Shown: positions 1 to 10,738 of the stretch, piece after piece
Layout: every line of letters begins with the position of its first letter
How positions within the stretch are numbered: position 1 is the first letter of the stretch
NCBI GenBank assembly: GCA_030407315.1
Contig: JALQPE010002462.1
Location: 1-64,000, forward strand
Length of the DNA stretch: 64,000 nt
Origin: Asparagopsis taxiformis
Taxonomy: Eukaryota; Rhodophyta; Florideophyceae; Bonnemaisoniales; Bonnemaisoniaceae
Direction: 5' to 3'
Notes under the pieces: generated by a model
The model's database searches: none
What the model was told of the DNA's origin: nothing
What the model saw: only the letters and a program-made list of their open reading frames with translations
Position numbers and translations under genes: made by a program

Positions 1-170
1 CTGTAAGCAGCAGTGTGTCTCGTCCTTCTCCCATCTTGGTAAGGTACCTTTACCAAGTGGGAGAAGGACGAAAACTCCTGCTGTCTCACGTGAGAAGCGA
101 AGTGTGAAGTAGGGAACATCACGAGAGGATGGTTTGGACGGCTGTTGGTGGCAAAATCTACTCCTTGTGC
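1..170. repeat. Flanking repeat module, inverted copy of about 5860-5985
   Basis: This stretch contains CTGTAAGCAGCAG, the CGTCCTTCTCCC module, GAGAAGCGAAGTGTGAAG, and GGGAACATC followed by GATGGTTTGGACGGCTGTTG. The reverse complements of these blocks occur in the same order at 5860-5985, and a partial direct copy is at 838-930. It looks like an outer part of the terminal repeats of the two elements at 567-10617, here cut by the window edge. Confidence 0.6.
21..70. repeat. Imperfect 50-bp palindrome
   Basis: The two arms read CGTCCTTCTCCCATCTTGG and its near-complement CCAAGTGGGAGAAGGACG, around a GGTACC core. The same CGTCCTTCTCCCATCTTGG module recurs at about 864-883, and an inverted relative (GGGTGGGAGACGGACGAAAC) lies at 5939-5958. 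The module therefore belongs to the repeat family that surrounds the ParB/dioxygenase elements. Confidence 0.75.
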
Positions 171-566
171 CGTGAGCCACAGCGACCATATGGTACCTGT
201 GGCCTCACGGCATAAAATATATATTTAACCCGCCCGGGCGGGAACCGGCGCCGGTTCCGGTGCACTATAGTCTTTCAGTAAGTAGGACTCTAGCTACTCA
301 CTATACAACTATAATCATAAGGTAGGATAGCCTAGGATCGTAGTACGGAGAGACGGATGGGGGGGTGTGTGTAGAGGAAAATTAAGGCGGCAGTACGAGT
401 AGCCTATCGTGGTAATAGACGAGTATTTCATTGCGAGAGGGGGCGTGAGGGGGAAACGAAAGGCGTCAGTCGTCACCAGAGAGGCTGGGATGATGAAGGC
501 AGAGTAGAGAAATGGGGAGAGGGTGAAGCCAGACTGCTTACAGCTTTGGCAGTTCCGGCGGGGTAC

Positions 567-820
567 TGACAGCAAAGTCATCGTTACGATGACTTTGCTG
601 TAAGAAAACAAATCATTACAGCGGCCACAAATTTTTTACCCGGTAAAATTTCTTGCTGATTTTTTACCCGGTAAAAAATTCTTTGGCCACTGCAAGGAAA
701 CGGTTCCTTACAGCAAATCATTACAGCGGCCACAATTTTTTTACCCGGTAAAGAAATCGTGGCTGCTGTAATGTTTTCTTTTCTTACAGCAAAGTCATCG
801 TAACGATGACTTTGCTGTAA
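567..820. repeat. Nested palindromic terminal unit, left of element A
   Basis: Two copies of a 37-bp palindrome (arms TTACAGCAAAGTCATCGT; at 567-603 with TG replacing TA near the end, and at 784-820) flank an AT-rich core. The core carries three TTTTACCCGGTAAAA palindromes and TTACAGCGGCCAC / GTGGCTGCTGTAA arms. The whole unit can fold back on itself at two levels. A very similar unit in the same orientation lies at 10384-10617, and related units are at 5245-5394 and 5997-6172. Confidence 0.8.
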
Positions 821-879
821 GGAACCCTGGTAAACGGCTTCGGCTGTAAGCAGCAGGGAGTTTCGTCCTTCTCCCATCT

Positions 880-1345
880 TGGTAAAGGTGAGAAGCGAAG
901 TTTGTTGTCGGGAAAATTGCTCAGCAAAGGTCTGTACGGCTGTGAGCAGCTCTCAGGAGTATCTTACCTCACTCAGGAGTATTTTACCTCACGTGGTCTC
1001 TGTTCAGGGTATACCCTGTATATATATAGGTAGCCTAGTGTAGGTGGGAAGATAGACGAAAATTATACCAATAATTTATCACAGTGACGGCTCTCGTAGT
1101 CGAAATCTGCGCGTTGTCAAGGGTTGAAACTAGTCTCCCCCTACGGCCTAGCTAGTAAAATCATACAACGTTGTAGACTAATATTAAAAAGTAGCAAGCA
1201 ATCTGCTGAGTAGCACTAAACTATGAGATGAAGGACAGATGTATAGATGAGAATTGAAAAGTGGGCTAAGGTAACAATGTTGAGATGAGAAAGACAGAAC
1301 TTTATAGCAGGGAACAGTAGTATAGGTTTTAATACTTCTGATATG
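880..1345. other. Non-coding gap inside element A
   Basis: I see no gene here. The only clear structure is a tandem duplication of CTCAGGAGTATYTTACCTCAC at about 953-991. Minus-strand transcripts of the neighbouring gene relic would end in this stretch. Confidence 0.5.
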
Positions 1346-4300
1346 CTATCTATTGCTCCTATCGTACTTGTAATATTCGACGGTGTGGATTTGGTCCGTG
1401 AGGACGTCCTTCTCCGTCTTCAAGTAGATGTGGCCGCGCGTGGGCAGGCCATAGACTAGCTTTTCGCCCGCAGGAATATCTCCGCGCTTGAAGCCGACCC
1501 CGTAATGGTAAAGGTCACCGCGACCAACCAATACGGAATAGGGTGGCACATAAAGCCTATGAATGGGAACCTTCCACATATCGGCGTCCGGATTGGCCAG
1601 GCATACATGACTATAAGGGGCAGCTACTATAGAGAATCCATCTGCTCCGCTCGACATCATGAAATATGATGGAGACTCGGTAGGTCCTGCAACACGACTC
1701 GTTGATACCTTGAAGTCCGTGTGCCCATCCTGGTCCGCAGCCCCATCTGCTGTAAGAAGCAGCCGCAATCCTGTCTTCGGGAAGAAGACAGGATCATCAC
1801 CCTCCATTCCCAACTTCAAGAACTCCGCACAAACACCAAGAGCAAGCTCTGCCACCAAATTGTTCTTGTACATCTCCAAATTTTCCTCCTCCAGCTTATC
1901 GCACAACTCACGCCGCGGCAGAGAGAGGCGCCCACGACCACCATCTATGCGGTCCTTCGCATCACCCACGTTGTGGATGAACTGCCACGGCGAAGGATCG
2001 AAGCCGGGCTTTGCGAAAGCTGGCGGATAGTCCTGTGGTTCCCTGTCGTCATCATTAGAATCAGACTGCTGGAGGGTTTTCAACCTCCTCAACCAGCGGG
2101 AACTGCCTAGCGAAGTGACCGAACAGCTCATGCGTCGCACTCCCAGCCGTGGACGATTCCAATAAGCGTTCCAAAACAATAACCCCCAAGTTCTCCAGCA
2201 ACGCCCGCTTCACCGCAAAGTACTGTTCCACCACCGTTTCCTCGCTCCCGGCGATGCAGCTACCTGGAATGCTGCCGCCCTCATTTCCGCCCGAACCGTC
2301 TCCACCGTCGTACTTTCCATATAGTACTTCATCCGGCTGCCAGACGCAATTGCGCTGGGGAGAACGGCGGCCACATTCTCATCGACGATACTGTCGGGAA
2401 TGGGATTCTCCTGGGCGTCGTCGAACTGGAGAACCGGCTCCCGAGAGCGACCTCGGGAAGCCGACTTGGATTTCTTTGACGACGACTTCGAAGAAGTCTC
2501 ACCGAGCCTTCTCTTTTTGGTAGAAGGCTCGGGCGTCGCAGAAGCGGCTTCCAAGTTACGCTTCCCGAGGATGGAGTTTTCACCCGCATCCTCGGGGGCG
2601 CTCTCCAGCTCGACGACCTCCACAGCACCACCCGCCGTTCCACCACGACCGGAACGACTCGCTTGCAGGCGGGTACTCCTTCTGGGCATCACTTTCCTCC
2701 CAGAAGTTTCCACTCCGGGCGGTGCAGAATCACTGACTTCAATGACATCTTCGTCAGGATCTGCACCGCCCTTCGCACTGCTGCCCTCGACCACATTCTC
2801 TGGAGTAGGGCCCTCCGTCGAAATCCTCGCAACCGTCTTCTGTCCAACCCCACCGGATGGTGAAGGGACGAAACTGTCATCGCTGGAGCTTCCCGAACTG
2901 CTAGCAGATGCAGAACGGGAAGCTTCGACAGCGGGGGCCGGAGCAGCAGGGTGCTGCTCGGCAGCCGGAGTCGCAGGCTCAGGCTGCGAAGCCGGTGAGA
3001 CCTGCTCCTGCGCGGCTTGGACAGGACGGTTGGGGGTACCAGTCCCGGCGTGGGAAACTGGACCAGACTGTTCACTGCCAGCCTGGGGACCACGCGCAGT
3101 CGGCTTGACCGGGGTCACCGCAGGGGAGGATGCAGACACGGCAGGGGTAGTGAGAGGAAGAGGGGCAGCCTCAGAATCGCTGGAAGATTCCAGTTGAGGT
3201 GGTGGGGCAAAGGAATGGAGGATGAAGGGATGGGCAAGGAATTGGAAGAGGAAGGGATGGGGGCATCATCACCACATGTGGCTGGGAGCGCAGCATGTGG
3301 GATGTCTGGGTACATCGCGTGAAAGCGTTTCCGCATAATCATGTCGCGGTACCCAGTGACGCGCAGGAGCATTTTCCTGGCGTCCTTCCCGAAGACAGAC
3401 TTCTTACGGGGAAAATGTTCTCGGACTTGTAACCATCGGGGGGCCTTCCTTGGGACGGAAGTCTGCCCAACACCCCTTCTTGGAGACCATCTGAGCAAGA
3501 ACTTCGACAACGCGCGAGCGAATGTCGAAGCTCTTGCTCGGGTCACCCACGCTGGGAATTGAGCCATCCAGCATCCTCATCACATCCGACACGTTCCAGT
3601 ACTCGGCCACCTCCTTCACGTACCCGAAGATTTCCAACAAACCAGCAATCCATTCCTGCCCAATGGTACCAACCGAGTACGGTTTAAGCCCGGCCGACCG
3701 ACAGCTACAAGTGTAGCGCGTCGTCATCTCCAGGATGAAAAACTTTTGAACGTCCGGCGCACTCCTGAACGACCCATTGAACAACAAGTTCACCGTACAC
3801 CCAGCCAGATCCTCTGTGGAAGAAAATTGAACGAACTCCGGCCTGTTCGGGATGCTCGACCAGTATTTGAAAGCAGGGCTTTCAATGGTCTTGAACCCTC
3901 GCGCGATCGAGACATAGCGCATGAGCTGTCTCGGACGAATCCAGCTCAGCGCTTTCCGTTCTTTTATGTATTGAACGGTCGGCTCGATCTTCTTCTTTCC
4001 CAGGCGGTGGATATTGATGAACTCCATCACAGAGCACACATTGTCAGCAACTGTTACCTCGCTGACATTGTGGGTGTGGAAGTTCATCAGCCGTGAAAGC
4101 GAGAGTACTTCTTCGGAGCAGAAGACATCCCGGCCAAGCCGAGTCGGTGGGAGGAGAAAGTCGACTGGAATGGTTCCAAAGCGACGGTAGATGTCAGACT
4201 TGACAAACTCCTCCCACTCTGGACTTTCCTTCGCAGGAGCAGGTCCAGCCGACTCGAGAATGGCCTTCAACGCGGTCACTCGGTGAGATCCATCGACATA

Positions 4301-5010
4301 TTGCAGTCGTACTTTTGCAAAAGTACGACTGCAATATGTCGATGGATCTCACCGATGCATGCATTGGAATCAATCACCTCGCAGACGGACACGCGTGAAG
4401 CAATCACGGAAAATCCTTGAGTGAGAAACGTTTTCTTCAACTCATTAACGCGATGCGGCCTGACCACCCTGGACACGACTGCCGGAGGAGAAACATCCAG
4501 AGGGGAAATGAAGACTGGAATGTTTCGGCAGCTCTCCGGACTTATGTCGTAGTCCACATCCACCGGGATGGGCACTGTGCCAGGGTAGGCCAGCCTGGTG
4601 CTGCGGAGAGGCTTGTTCGGTACGATGTCACGAGCGTTGTGATCATCGACCTTCTCCGCATCCTCTGCCAAGTCGCTGCCGGACGCGATGATCATGTCCG
4701 GAGCAGGCGAGCTAGGCAGAGGAGCACCAGATCCCTCGACGGCTGGCGCCGCTTCGGCAGATTGAGCCGGAAGCGGAGTTGCGGGAACGCCAGCGTCGAT
4801 TGTCGGGACAACCGCAGGATCGGAAGCGGAAGGGGGAGGGGACGGGCTTAGGTGCTGGGCTGAGCTGGGTCAGCGCTGCAGCAGCTTCGCAAACGTCCAT
4901 GGGGACAGGGGGGCCAGAGAAGGAGAGGGAGAAGGAGTAGGAGAATTGTTGTCACGGCGGCTGGCAGAGCGCACCTGGCGGTCGAAAGCGTTGGGGGATT
5001 GTTGAGCCAT
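1346..5010 (-). pseudogene. ParB-like plus 2OG-Fe(II) dioxygenase-like gene, copy A, broken
   Basis: This is one long ancestral gene now in pieces. The likely start is the ATG at 5010, followed by a Ser/Pro-rich N-terminus. After an in-frame TGA (4870-4872) the same frame continues into a ParB/Srx-like domain with the motif VDGSHR, the usual G-x-x-R nucleotide-loop region of that fold. A perfect 74-bp palindrome (4281-4354) splits the domain and shifts the frame. A helical region runs to about 3404. Frame changes follow near 3404-3567, 3115-3265, 2260 and 2055. The linker (about 2400-3140) is acidic and Ser-rich with basic KKRR and KKSK patches. The C-terminal part (1346-2060) holds HTDF, DLYHYG and TRGHIYL, matching the HxD...H...R pattern of 2OG-Fe(II) oxygenases. 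Copy B (6424-9582) is colinear with it. The domain calls are mine from motifs, and the real activity is unknown. Confidence 0.6.
4281..4354. repeat. Perfect 74-bp palindrome inside coding relic
   Basis: Two 37-bp arms meet with no loop at 4317/4318 (TTTTG|CAAAA). On the minus strand the second arm encodes the ParB-like motif VDGSHR. The first arm is its reverse complement, apparently inserted, because copy B has no counterpart for it. It changes the reading frame. Confidence 0.9.
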
Positions 5011-5244
5011 TGCTTTGATGAGTGATTGACAAACGAAGAGTGAAAGATTGAGAAAGAGAGAAGAAGATCTGAACGACAAGCTGTTTTGCTGCGTAAGCTG
5101 AGTAAAATAGGCGAAACTCAGAGAATTGACATATTCCTATTAGTATACACCCTGGTAATGATATTCAGCGGTTGACCAATCCGAACATTCCACATCACTT
5201 TTCGTTGTACGACAATTACAGCTCAGGCAGTTTACCAAGGATCC

Positions 5245-5394
5245 TTACAGCAAAGCCATCGTTAAGATGACTTTGCTGTAAGGAAAGGTTTCATTACAGA
5301 GGCCAGGAATTTTTTTACCGGGTAAAGAAATCATGGCTACTGTAATGAAACGTTTCCTTACAGCAAAGTCATCGTAACGATGACTTTACTGTAA
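5245..5394. repeat. Nested palindromic terminal unit, right of element A
   Basis: The 37-bp palindrome occurs at 5245-5281 (two mismatches) and 5358-5394 (one mismatch). They bracket a short core with ATTACAGAGGCCAGGAA / TCATGGCTACTGTAAT arms and TTTTTTTACCGGGTAAA. It is the shortest of the four units. It lies about 235 bp upstream of the putative start codon of the copy-A gene. Confidence 0.75.
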
Positions 5395-5996
5395 GCATCC
5401 CTGGTAAACTGCTCAATCTGTAAGCCGTTGGTCTCAACCCTCGCTCTCATTTCTGTTGTCCTCCTTCATTATCTCCACCTACCTTCCCCCTGCACACCAC
5501 GTCTCTACTGTCACTCTGCCCGCCCCTTTGGTGCATGACATATTTTCTTACCACTGCCATAGTCTACACATACTGCTGCCTTCATACTTCTGCATGCCTA
5601 CCCTTCAATCTTTCTTCCATCTTTCTCTACCGTGCTAGGCTTAGACCATGCTCTGTGCACATCTGACTTACTTAATATCATTGTATAGTTAGAAACTAGA
5701 ATAATAATTACATCACTAGAGTACACTGCAAATGTTAGTAACTATGGTTGGTGTGGTACACAACACCCTACCTCCTTCATGAGTAAACTTTGCGCACAGA
5801 ACCGTTCAATACCAGGTAGTGCAGCCAGCGCAAACCACGCTTGCACGACGCAGAGTGCTCCCCAGAACCGTCAACAGTCGTCCAAACCATCGTTTTACGA
5901 TGTTCCCGGCTCCACACTTCCCTTCTCACCCTTCCCAGGGTGGGAGACGGACGAAACTCCCAACCGCTTACAGCCGAAGCCGTTTACCCGGGATGC
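5395..5996. other. Spacer between element A and element B
   Basis: I see no convincing gene. The right part (about 5860-5985) is an inverted copy of the repeat module at 1-170 and ends with CTTACAGCCGAAGCCGTTTACC just before the next palindromic unit. The left part is CT-rich and plain. Confidence 0.5.
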
Positions 5997-6172
5997 TTAC
6001 AGCAAAGTCATCGTTACGATGACTTTGCTGTAAGGAAAGGTTTGATTACAGTGGTGAGAAAATTTTACCGGGTAAAAAATCAGCAAGAATTTTTTACCCG
6101 GTAAAAAATTGTGGCCGCTGTAATGATTTGATTTCTTACAGCAAAGTCATCGTAACGATGACTTTGCTGTCA
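5997..6172. repeat. Nested palindromic terminal unit, left of element B
   Basis: Palindromic 37-mers lie at 5997-6033 (perfect except the centre base) and 6136-6172. Between them are TTTTACCGGGTAAAAAA and TTTTTTACCCGGTAAAAAA blocks. The core order (TCAGCAAGAA, then GTGGCCGCTGTAATG) matches the reverse complement of the unit at 567-820. Relative to the unit at 10384-10617 it is therefore in terminal inverted orientation. Confidence 0.75.
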
Positions 6173-6423
6173 GCACCCCAGCGAAACTGCATCATCTGTA
6201 AGCCTTCCTCACCTCAATGTTGCAACCAAAGACGACTGCGATATTACCTTGTTCTATTCTAGTAGTGCCCGCCATAGTTTCCTCCCCTTCTCATATTAAA
6301 TTGAGTATTGTATATCTCCTGACCCGTCTACATACGCAAACGTCATGTACTAGCCTAACTTTCATCGTTTACTTGAAGGCGGCCTTGATGCCTGCCATAG
6401 AATGCTATTAAGAACTAATTTCA

Positions 6424-9400
6424 TCAGATATCTAAACGCTCCCAGTAGTTGACATTGAAGGGAGGCTGTAGCAACTTCTCCCTGGAAGTTCGCAGTGATA
6501 GATGGGACCGGATAGGATGCTGGTACCTCACCGAAGAACGACCCTCCGCGAATCCCATTCCTCCGTGATACACGTCCGTTCGGCATACAAGCAGGGAATA
6601 CGGTGGGATGCGCACGTTCGTCACTGGCACGCGGTACTTGTCTTTCGCTGGATGACTTAGGCACACATGGCTGAACTTGGCGATACGAATGATGAACCCA
6701 TCCGCACCAGCAGCCATCATGAAATATGATGGCGAGTTGAGAGGACCAGTTCCAGTTCCCTCACGGACGGGAACATCGGTATATGCATAAGTTGCTCCTG
6801 ACTACCTTCTGCGGTCAAAATCAGACGAAGACCCGTTTCTGGAAACACCACCGCCTCTTCTCTTCCGAACCCGAGCTTCAGGTTCTCCGCACAAATCGCC
6901 TTACCTAGCTCCAGAATCAGCTTGTTCCTGTACTGCCGCGCGCTTTCTTGCTCAAGGTCATCGCAGATGCTTTTCCGGTCCGTCTTGAATACACCAGTGC
7001 TGTCTTTCGGTCGAAGTGGTTTCCACGGGTTCTTCTGACTTGCACTTGAGCCACTTGTAGTACCTTGGAATGTGCTGGCCATCTGTGTGAATAACTCGTG
7101 CGTAGCTGCCCCCACTGTAGTAGAAGAGAAAATGTCTTGCAACACCACGTAACCAAGCTCGTCGATCATTCTTCTCTGGTAGCTGAAGTATTGTTGGCTT
7201 TCACAAGAACCGAGGGGACATACCAAAGTAGAGTAGCCTGCAGCTGCTTCCATTATCTCCGTCCGGATTGTATCAATGTCTTCTTCTGTGATATAATACT
7301 TCATTCTCGAGTTGGAAGGAACGCATAAAGGCAGCTTCTCAGGTATCTCCTCTGCGAATGTGCGGTCTGGAAGGGAGTTTTCTTGCTCGTCAGTGAAGAG
7401 TGGTGCTTCTTCTCCAGTCGTTCGTTTTCTTGCATTGACTCTACTCTTCTTTTCCCGGGGAGGCCCAATCTCAATGTTGTCATCCGGCGTATTGGGCTCA
7501 GAAAACTTCGCGCTAGTATCTTCCCTTCTTCGCTTCTTATCCAACCTGGACTCGTTTTCATCGCCGCTTCCACCAGAGCTCCTGCTTCTTCCCGAATTCT
7601 CCTTGTCCACTTCGGCCGGGCTAGTGCTGTTAGTTTCTGGTGTCCTGATTCGAAGTTTCAATATCACAGAGCGGTTCTGCGCATCTCCAGCTTGTTGTCC
7701 AGGCGTGTCTATGTCCATGCGACCACTATTGTCCAAGTTGATATCCAGACTTTGCGTATCGCCGCTTTGTTTCCTTCCCTGAGGAAGATCTTCTCTGACA
7801 ATCCTTCCCAGCGAATTATCCCTGGCACGACTTTCCCGCTCTGCCCTTGAAGCTGAAAGACGTTCCTGTTCTTTTTGGAGAACAGCAAGACGTTCTGCTT
7901 CCCTCTTCTCAGCTGCTGCAAGACGCGTGGCAGGACGTTCCTGTCCTCCCTCTTTTGCTGCGGCAGGACGGTCTTCTGCTTCTTTCGGGGTGCTCAGAGG
8001 TGCCTCTTCTATTGCTTTCGTCGCGACAGGAGGAATCACTTCTTCAGCCACCACATTTGGAGTAATTTCCTGTTCTTCCTCCACAACAGCAGAAACTTCC
8101 TGCTCTACTTGGGCTTCGGCAGATATTCCTTCTTCTGCTTGAACAGGACCAGGAGTTTCCACCGTTTCCTTCCCCTGTAGAATTATTTCCCTGCCAGGGA
8201 AATAATTCTAGAACAGTAGAACAGTGTTCTGCGGCAGTAGGTGCTTCTTCCTCTTCTGCTTTGGCGCCAGCAACAAGTGCTTTTTCTATTTCTCCGGGGG
8301 TCATGCGATTCCGTTCCCTCTCCTCCTCCGCTTTCGTCTCCTGCATTGCCTTTGTCCCGGTAGCATATTCCAGTTTGTCGTAAAAACTGTTTGTAAACAT
8401 CCCGTTCTTGGTTCTCAGACTGCTTCTGTGTACCACGTCGTCATGAAAGTCGACAAGGACGAATACAATGCGCTCTCCAATGCGATGATCATTATCCCCG
8501 ACCTCCTTCGCGTTTTCTGCTGCCAAATCCGTTCGCACGAATTCCTCCATCGTTGCAGAGTTCAACCATTTGCGGACGACCTCTGCCATATCATAGATGG
8601 CCAACAGAGCCAGTAGCCAAGTGCGCATCGTGAACGGGCTTCCGCTTCCGATATTTCTGACAAGTCCTCTCTTCCTCCTCATCCTTGTCCACGACGCTGT
8701 CATCTCGAGCACAAACCACTGGAACCACTCCTTATCGCGCGTCCCGCGTCCGTCCGTGCCATTGCGGAATATTGCGTTATTGACAAGATCGAGCACGCAC
8801 CCGTACATATCGGCAGAGTCAATTCGAGAAAAGTCCGGATCTCTTCCCTCGGTTCTTGCATCCTCGATTTCTCTGTTCCTATCCAAAGCATTGTAAACGC
8901 TAGGGATAGAGCTCCAGTACACGAAAGCAACGCTGTCTGTGCGATTGAACCCCTTCGCAATGTTGATGTACTGCCTATACGAGTTCTCCGAACGGTTCCT
9001 GTCGGACGGCAGAATATAGCTCACTTCTTTCAGAATAGGAATAAGCCGGACAACAGGAAGATCCATCTGGTTGGAAAACCTGAGAAACTCTATGACCGCA
9101 CAGACATTGTCGGCAATGCTCACAGAAGCGACATCGTGAGTTTGTATATTGGCTTCGAGAGACAGTTTCAGAACCTCCAGCGCATCGAAAATTAGACGCC
9201 CGTTCGGCGCAATCAACTGTTGTACCCAAACCAATTCCAAGGAATCCCTGTTCTTTCCTGAGTACTTCTCCAGGCATAGTTGCAGAGCAGCTATGCGATG
9301 AGAGCCATCGATGCAGTAAAACTCGTCTCCTTCGTTATCTTCCATTTTGCAGACTGTAATCATAGTTCCAGTGGTAGAGAAACCTCTATCCATGAAAATG

Positions 9401-9582
9401 CTGGCCAGTTCGTTTACACGACCCGGTCGCACCAAACGGGAGGTCACTGTCGGAAACTTCACTTTGCGAGGATCAACTTGCACTTTAGAAGAGCTGTACT
9501 GAGCAATAGTGATGCTTTTCTCTTCAGCAGAAGGAGAATTGCTCTTCTCCGCTGTAGTATTCATGATACTATTGTCTCCCAT
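6424..9582 (-). pseudogene. ParB-like plus 2OG-Fe(II) dioxygenase-like gene, copy B
   Basis: This is the better-preserved copy. It starts at the ATG at 9582; upstream in-frame codons give only a TTG start. Residues 45-100 form a ParB/Srx-like domain (SRLVRPGRVNELA, then YCIDGSHRIAAL with GSHR at 93-96). A helical region follows to about residue 420, then an E/A-rich low-complexity linker with basic patches. The frame is broken by a 33-bp palindrome at 8178-8210 and resumes at about 8204. The C-terminal part aligns with copy A (NSRMKYY, THELF, GLRLILTAEG). At 6780-6786 an extra AT dinucleotide breaks the HxD motif. The other frame (6424-6720) continues with VYHGGMGF and PIRSHLSL, the distal His and Arg region of a double-stranded beta-helix dioxygenase. 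No transposase domain is visible, so its mobility is unexplained. Confidence 0.6.
8178..8210. repeat. Perfect 33-bp palindrome at ORF junction
   Basis: Two 16-bp arms, TAGAATTATTTCCCTG and its complement, surround one base (8194). Upstream coding runs into it in one frame, and the downstream frame (EIILQGKETVETPGP) emerges from its second arm. It resembles the palindromes at 4281-4354 and 19663-19711. Confidence 0.85.
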
Positions 9583-9654
9583 TGTAATCCCTGCAATCTC
9601 AGTTCGTTCAATCAGTTCTCTGTTCAAATGTTGTGTAGACGATGAAATCCACAA

Positions 9655-10383
9655 TTGTGGTACCTCCGAGTGCGCTTCCCGTCTCTCAGCTTCCTCTCAT
9701 ATACTGTCCGGACAAGACATCCCTTACCTACCTTCAGTCCTGATGAACCTTACGCTGCACCCGCTCAGCACCTCTGACTCTACCTGATCCTGATACCTCC
9801 ACAAAGCGTTTAGCCCTTTCCATCAATCTACACCTAATAGTATGTACCTCTAGCGCATATAATGCAATCGAACCCGTTTACCTCACCACGTCAATTATCA
9901 TTCATATTCCAAAAACCTATTTCATCCACACTCTCCACCTCGCTTCTTCTTCCGTACCATTGATTCCTATCAATCGATTCTACGTGAGTTTTATACATTT
10001 ACTACGATCCACCTCTCCTACAAGTGTGAAAAATTCATTTCTACACTAACTTTTGCTACTCAAAAATAAACAGTTCCCGTGCAGGCCACTGCTTGAATTT
10101 CTTCCTATTGGCGTACTCGGCTGCAAAGGATTCATAGACTATTTAAACGGTGATCATATAAATGGTTTTCAATGTGCTCCAATGGACAATACACCAAAGA
10201 ACATCAATATGAATTCATTTCAACTACCTATTCACTACTGCGATTCAGTTTTCTTGCATACCAAATCTCATTGCCTTCCTACCCTAGTCGATTCAAAATG
10301 CTTCCTCCTCGTCAGTTGATCAATAGTCCTTACAACGAGCAGGTCCTCTGGACATCCTAAAGTTGGTTACTTAACCTTAACTA
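9655..10383. other. Non-coding 5' region of element B
   Basis: This is AT-rich sequence between the putative start codon of the copy-B gene and the right palindromic unit. I see no gene and no clear TATA box, though the promoter of the element should lie here. Confidence 0.4.
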
Positions 10384-10617
10384 TCGATGACTTTGCTGTA
10401 AGAAAAGAAAACATTACAGCGGCCACAATTTTTTACCCGGTAAAAATTCTTGCTGATTTTTACCCGGTAAAACATTCTTCGGCCACTGCAAGGAAACGGT
10501 TCCTTACAGCAAATCATTACAGCTGCCACGATTTTTTTACCCGGTAAAAAATTCTTGGCCACTGTAATGGCAACGTTTTCTTACAGCAAAGTCATCGTAA
10601 CGATGACTTTGCTGTAA
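10384..10617. repeat. Nested palindromic terminal unit, right of element B
   Basis: A half palindrome lies at 10384-10401 and a complete 37-mer at 10581-10617. The core is nearly the same as the unit at 567-820, including TTACAGCGGCCAC, TTTTTTACCCGGTAAAAA, CTTGCTGATTTTTACCCGG and GGAAACGGTTCCTTACAGC. The left half-arm seems to have lost its outer half. Confidence 0.75.
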
Positions 10618-10738
10618 GCATACCTCCCTCCATCCTCTCAGATCCTCTCCCCACTACTTCGCACCAATCCACCAACGCCCTAGAGTGTACAATTCATATG
10701 TGATGCATCTGGTTATTCATTTTATTCTTCCCTAAAAA

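Noticed and set aside
1659..3197. Several plus-strand open frames opposite the copy-A gene
   Set aside because: They are antisense to the GC-rich Ser/Pro linker and the dioxygenase region, show no domain, and have no counterpart in copy B.
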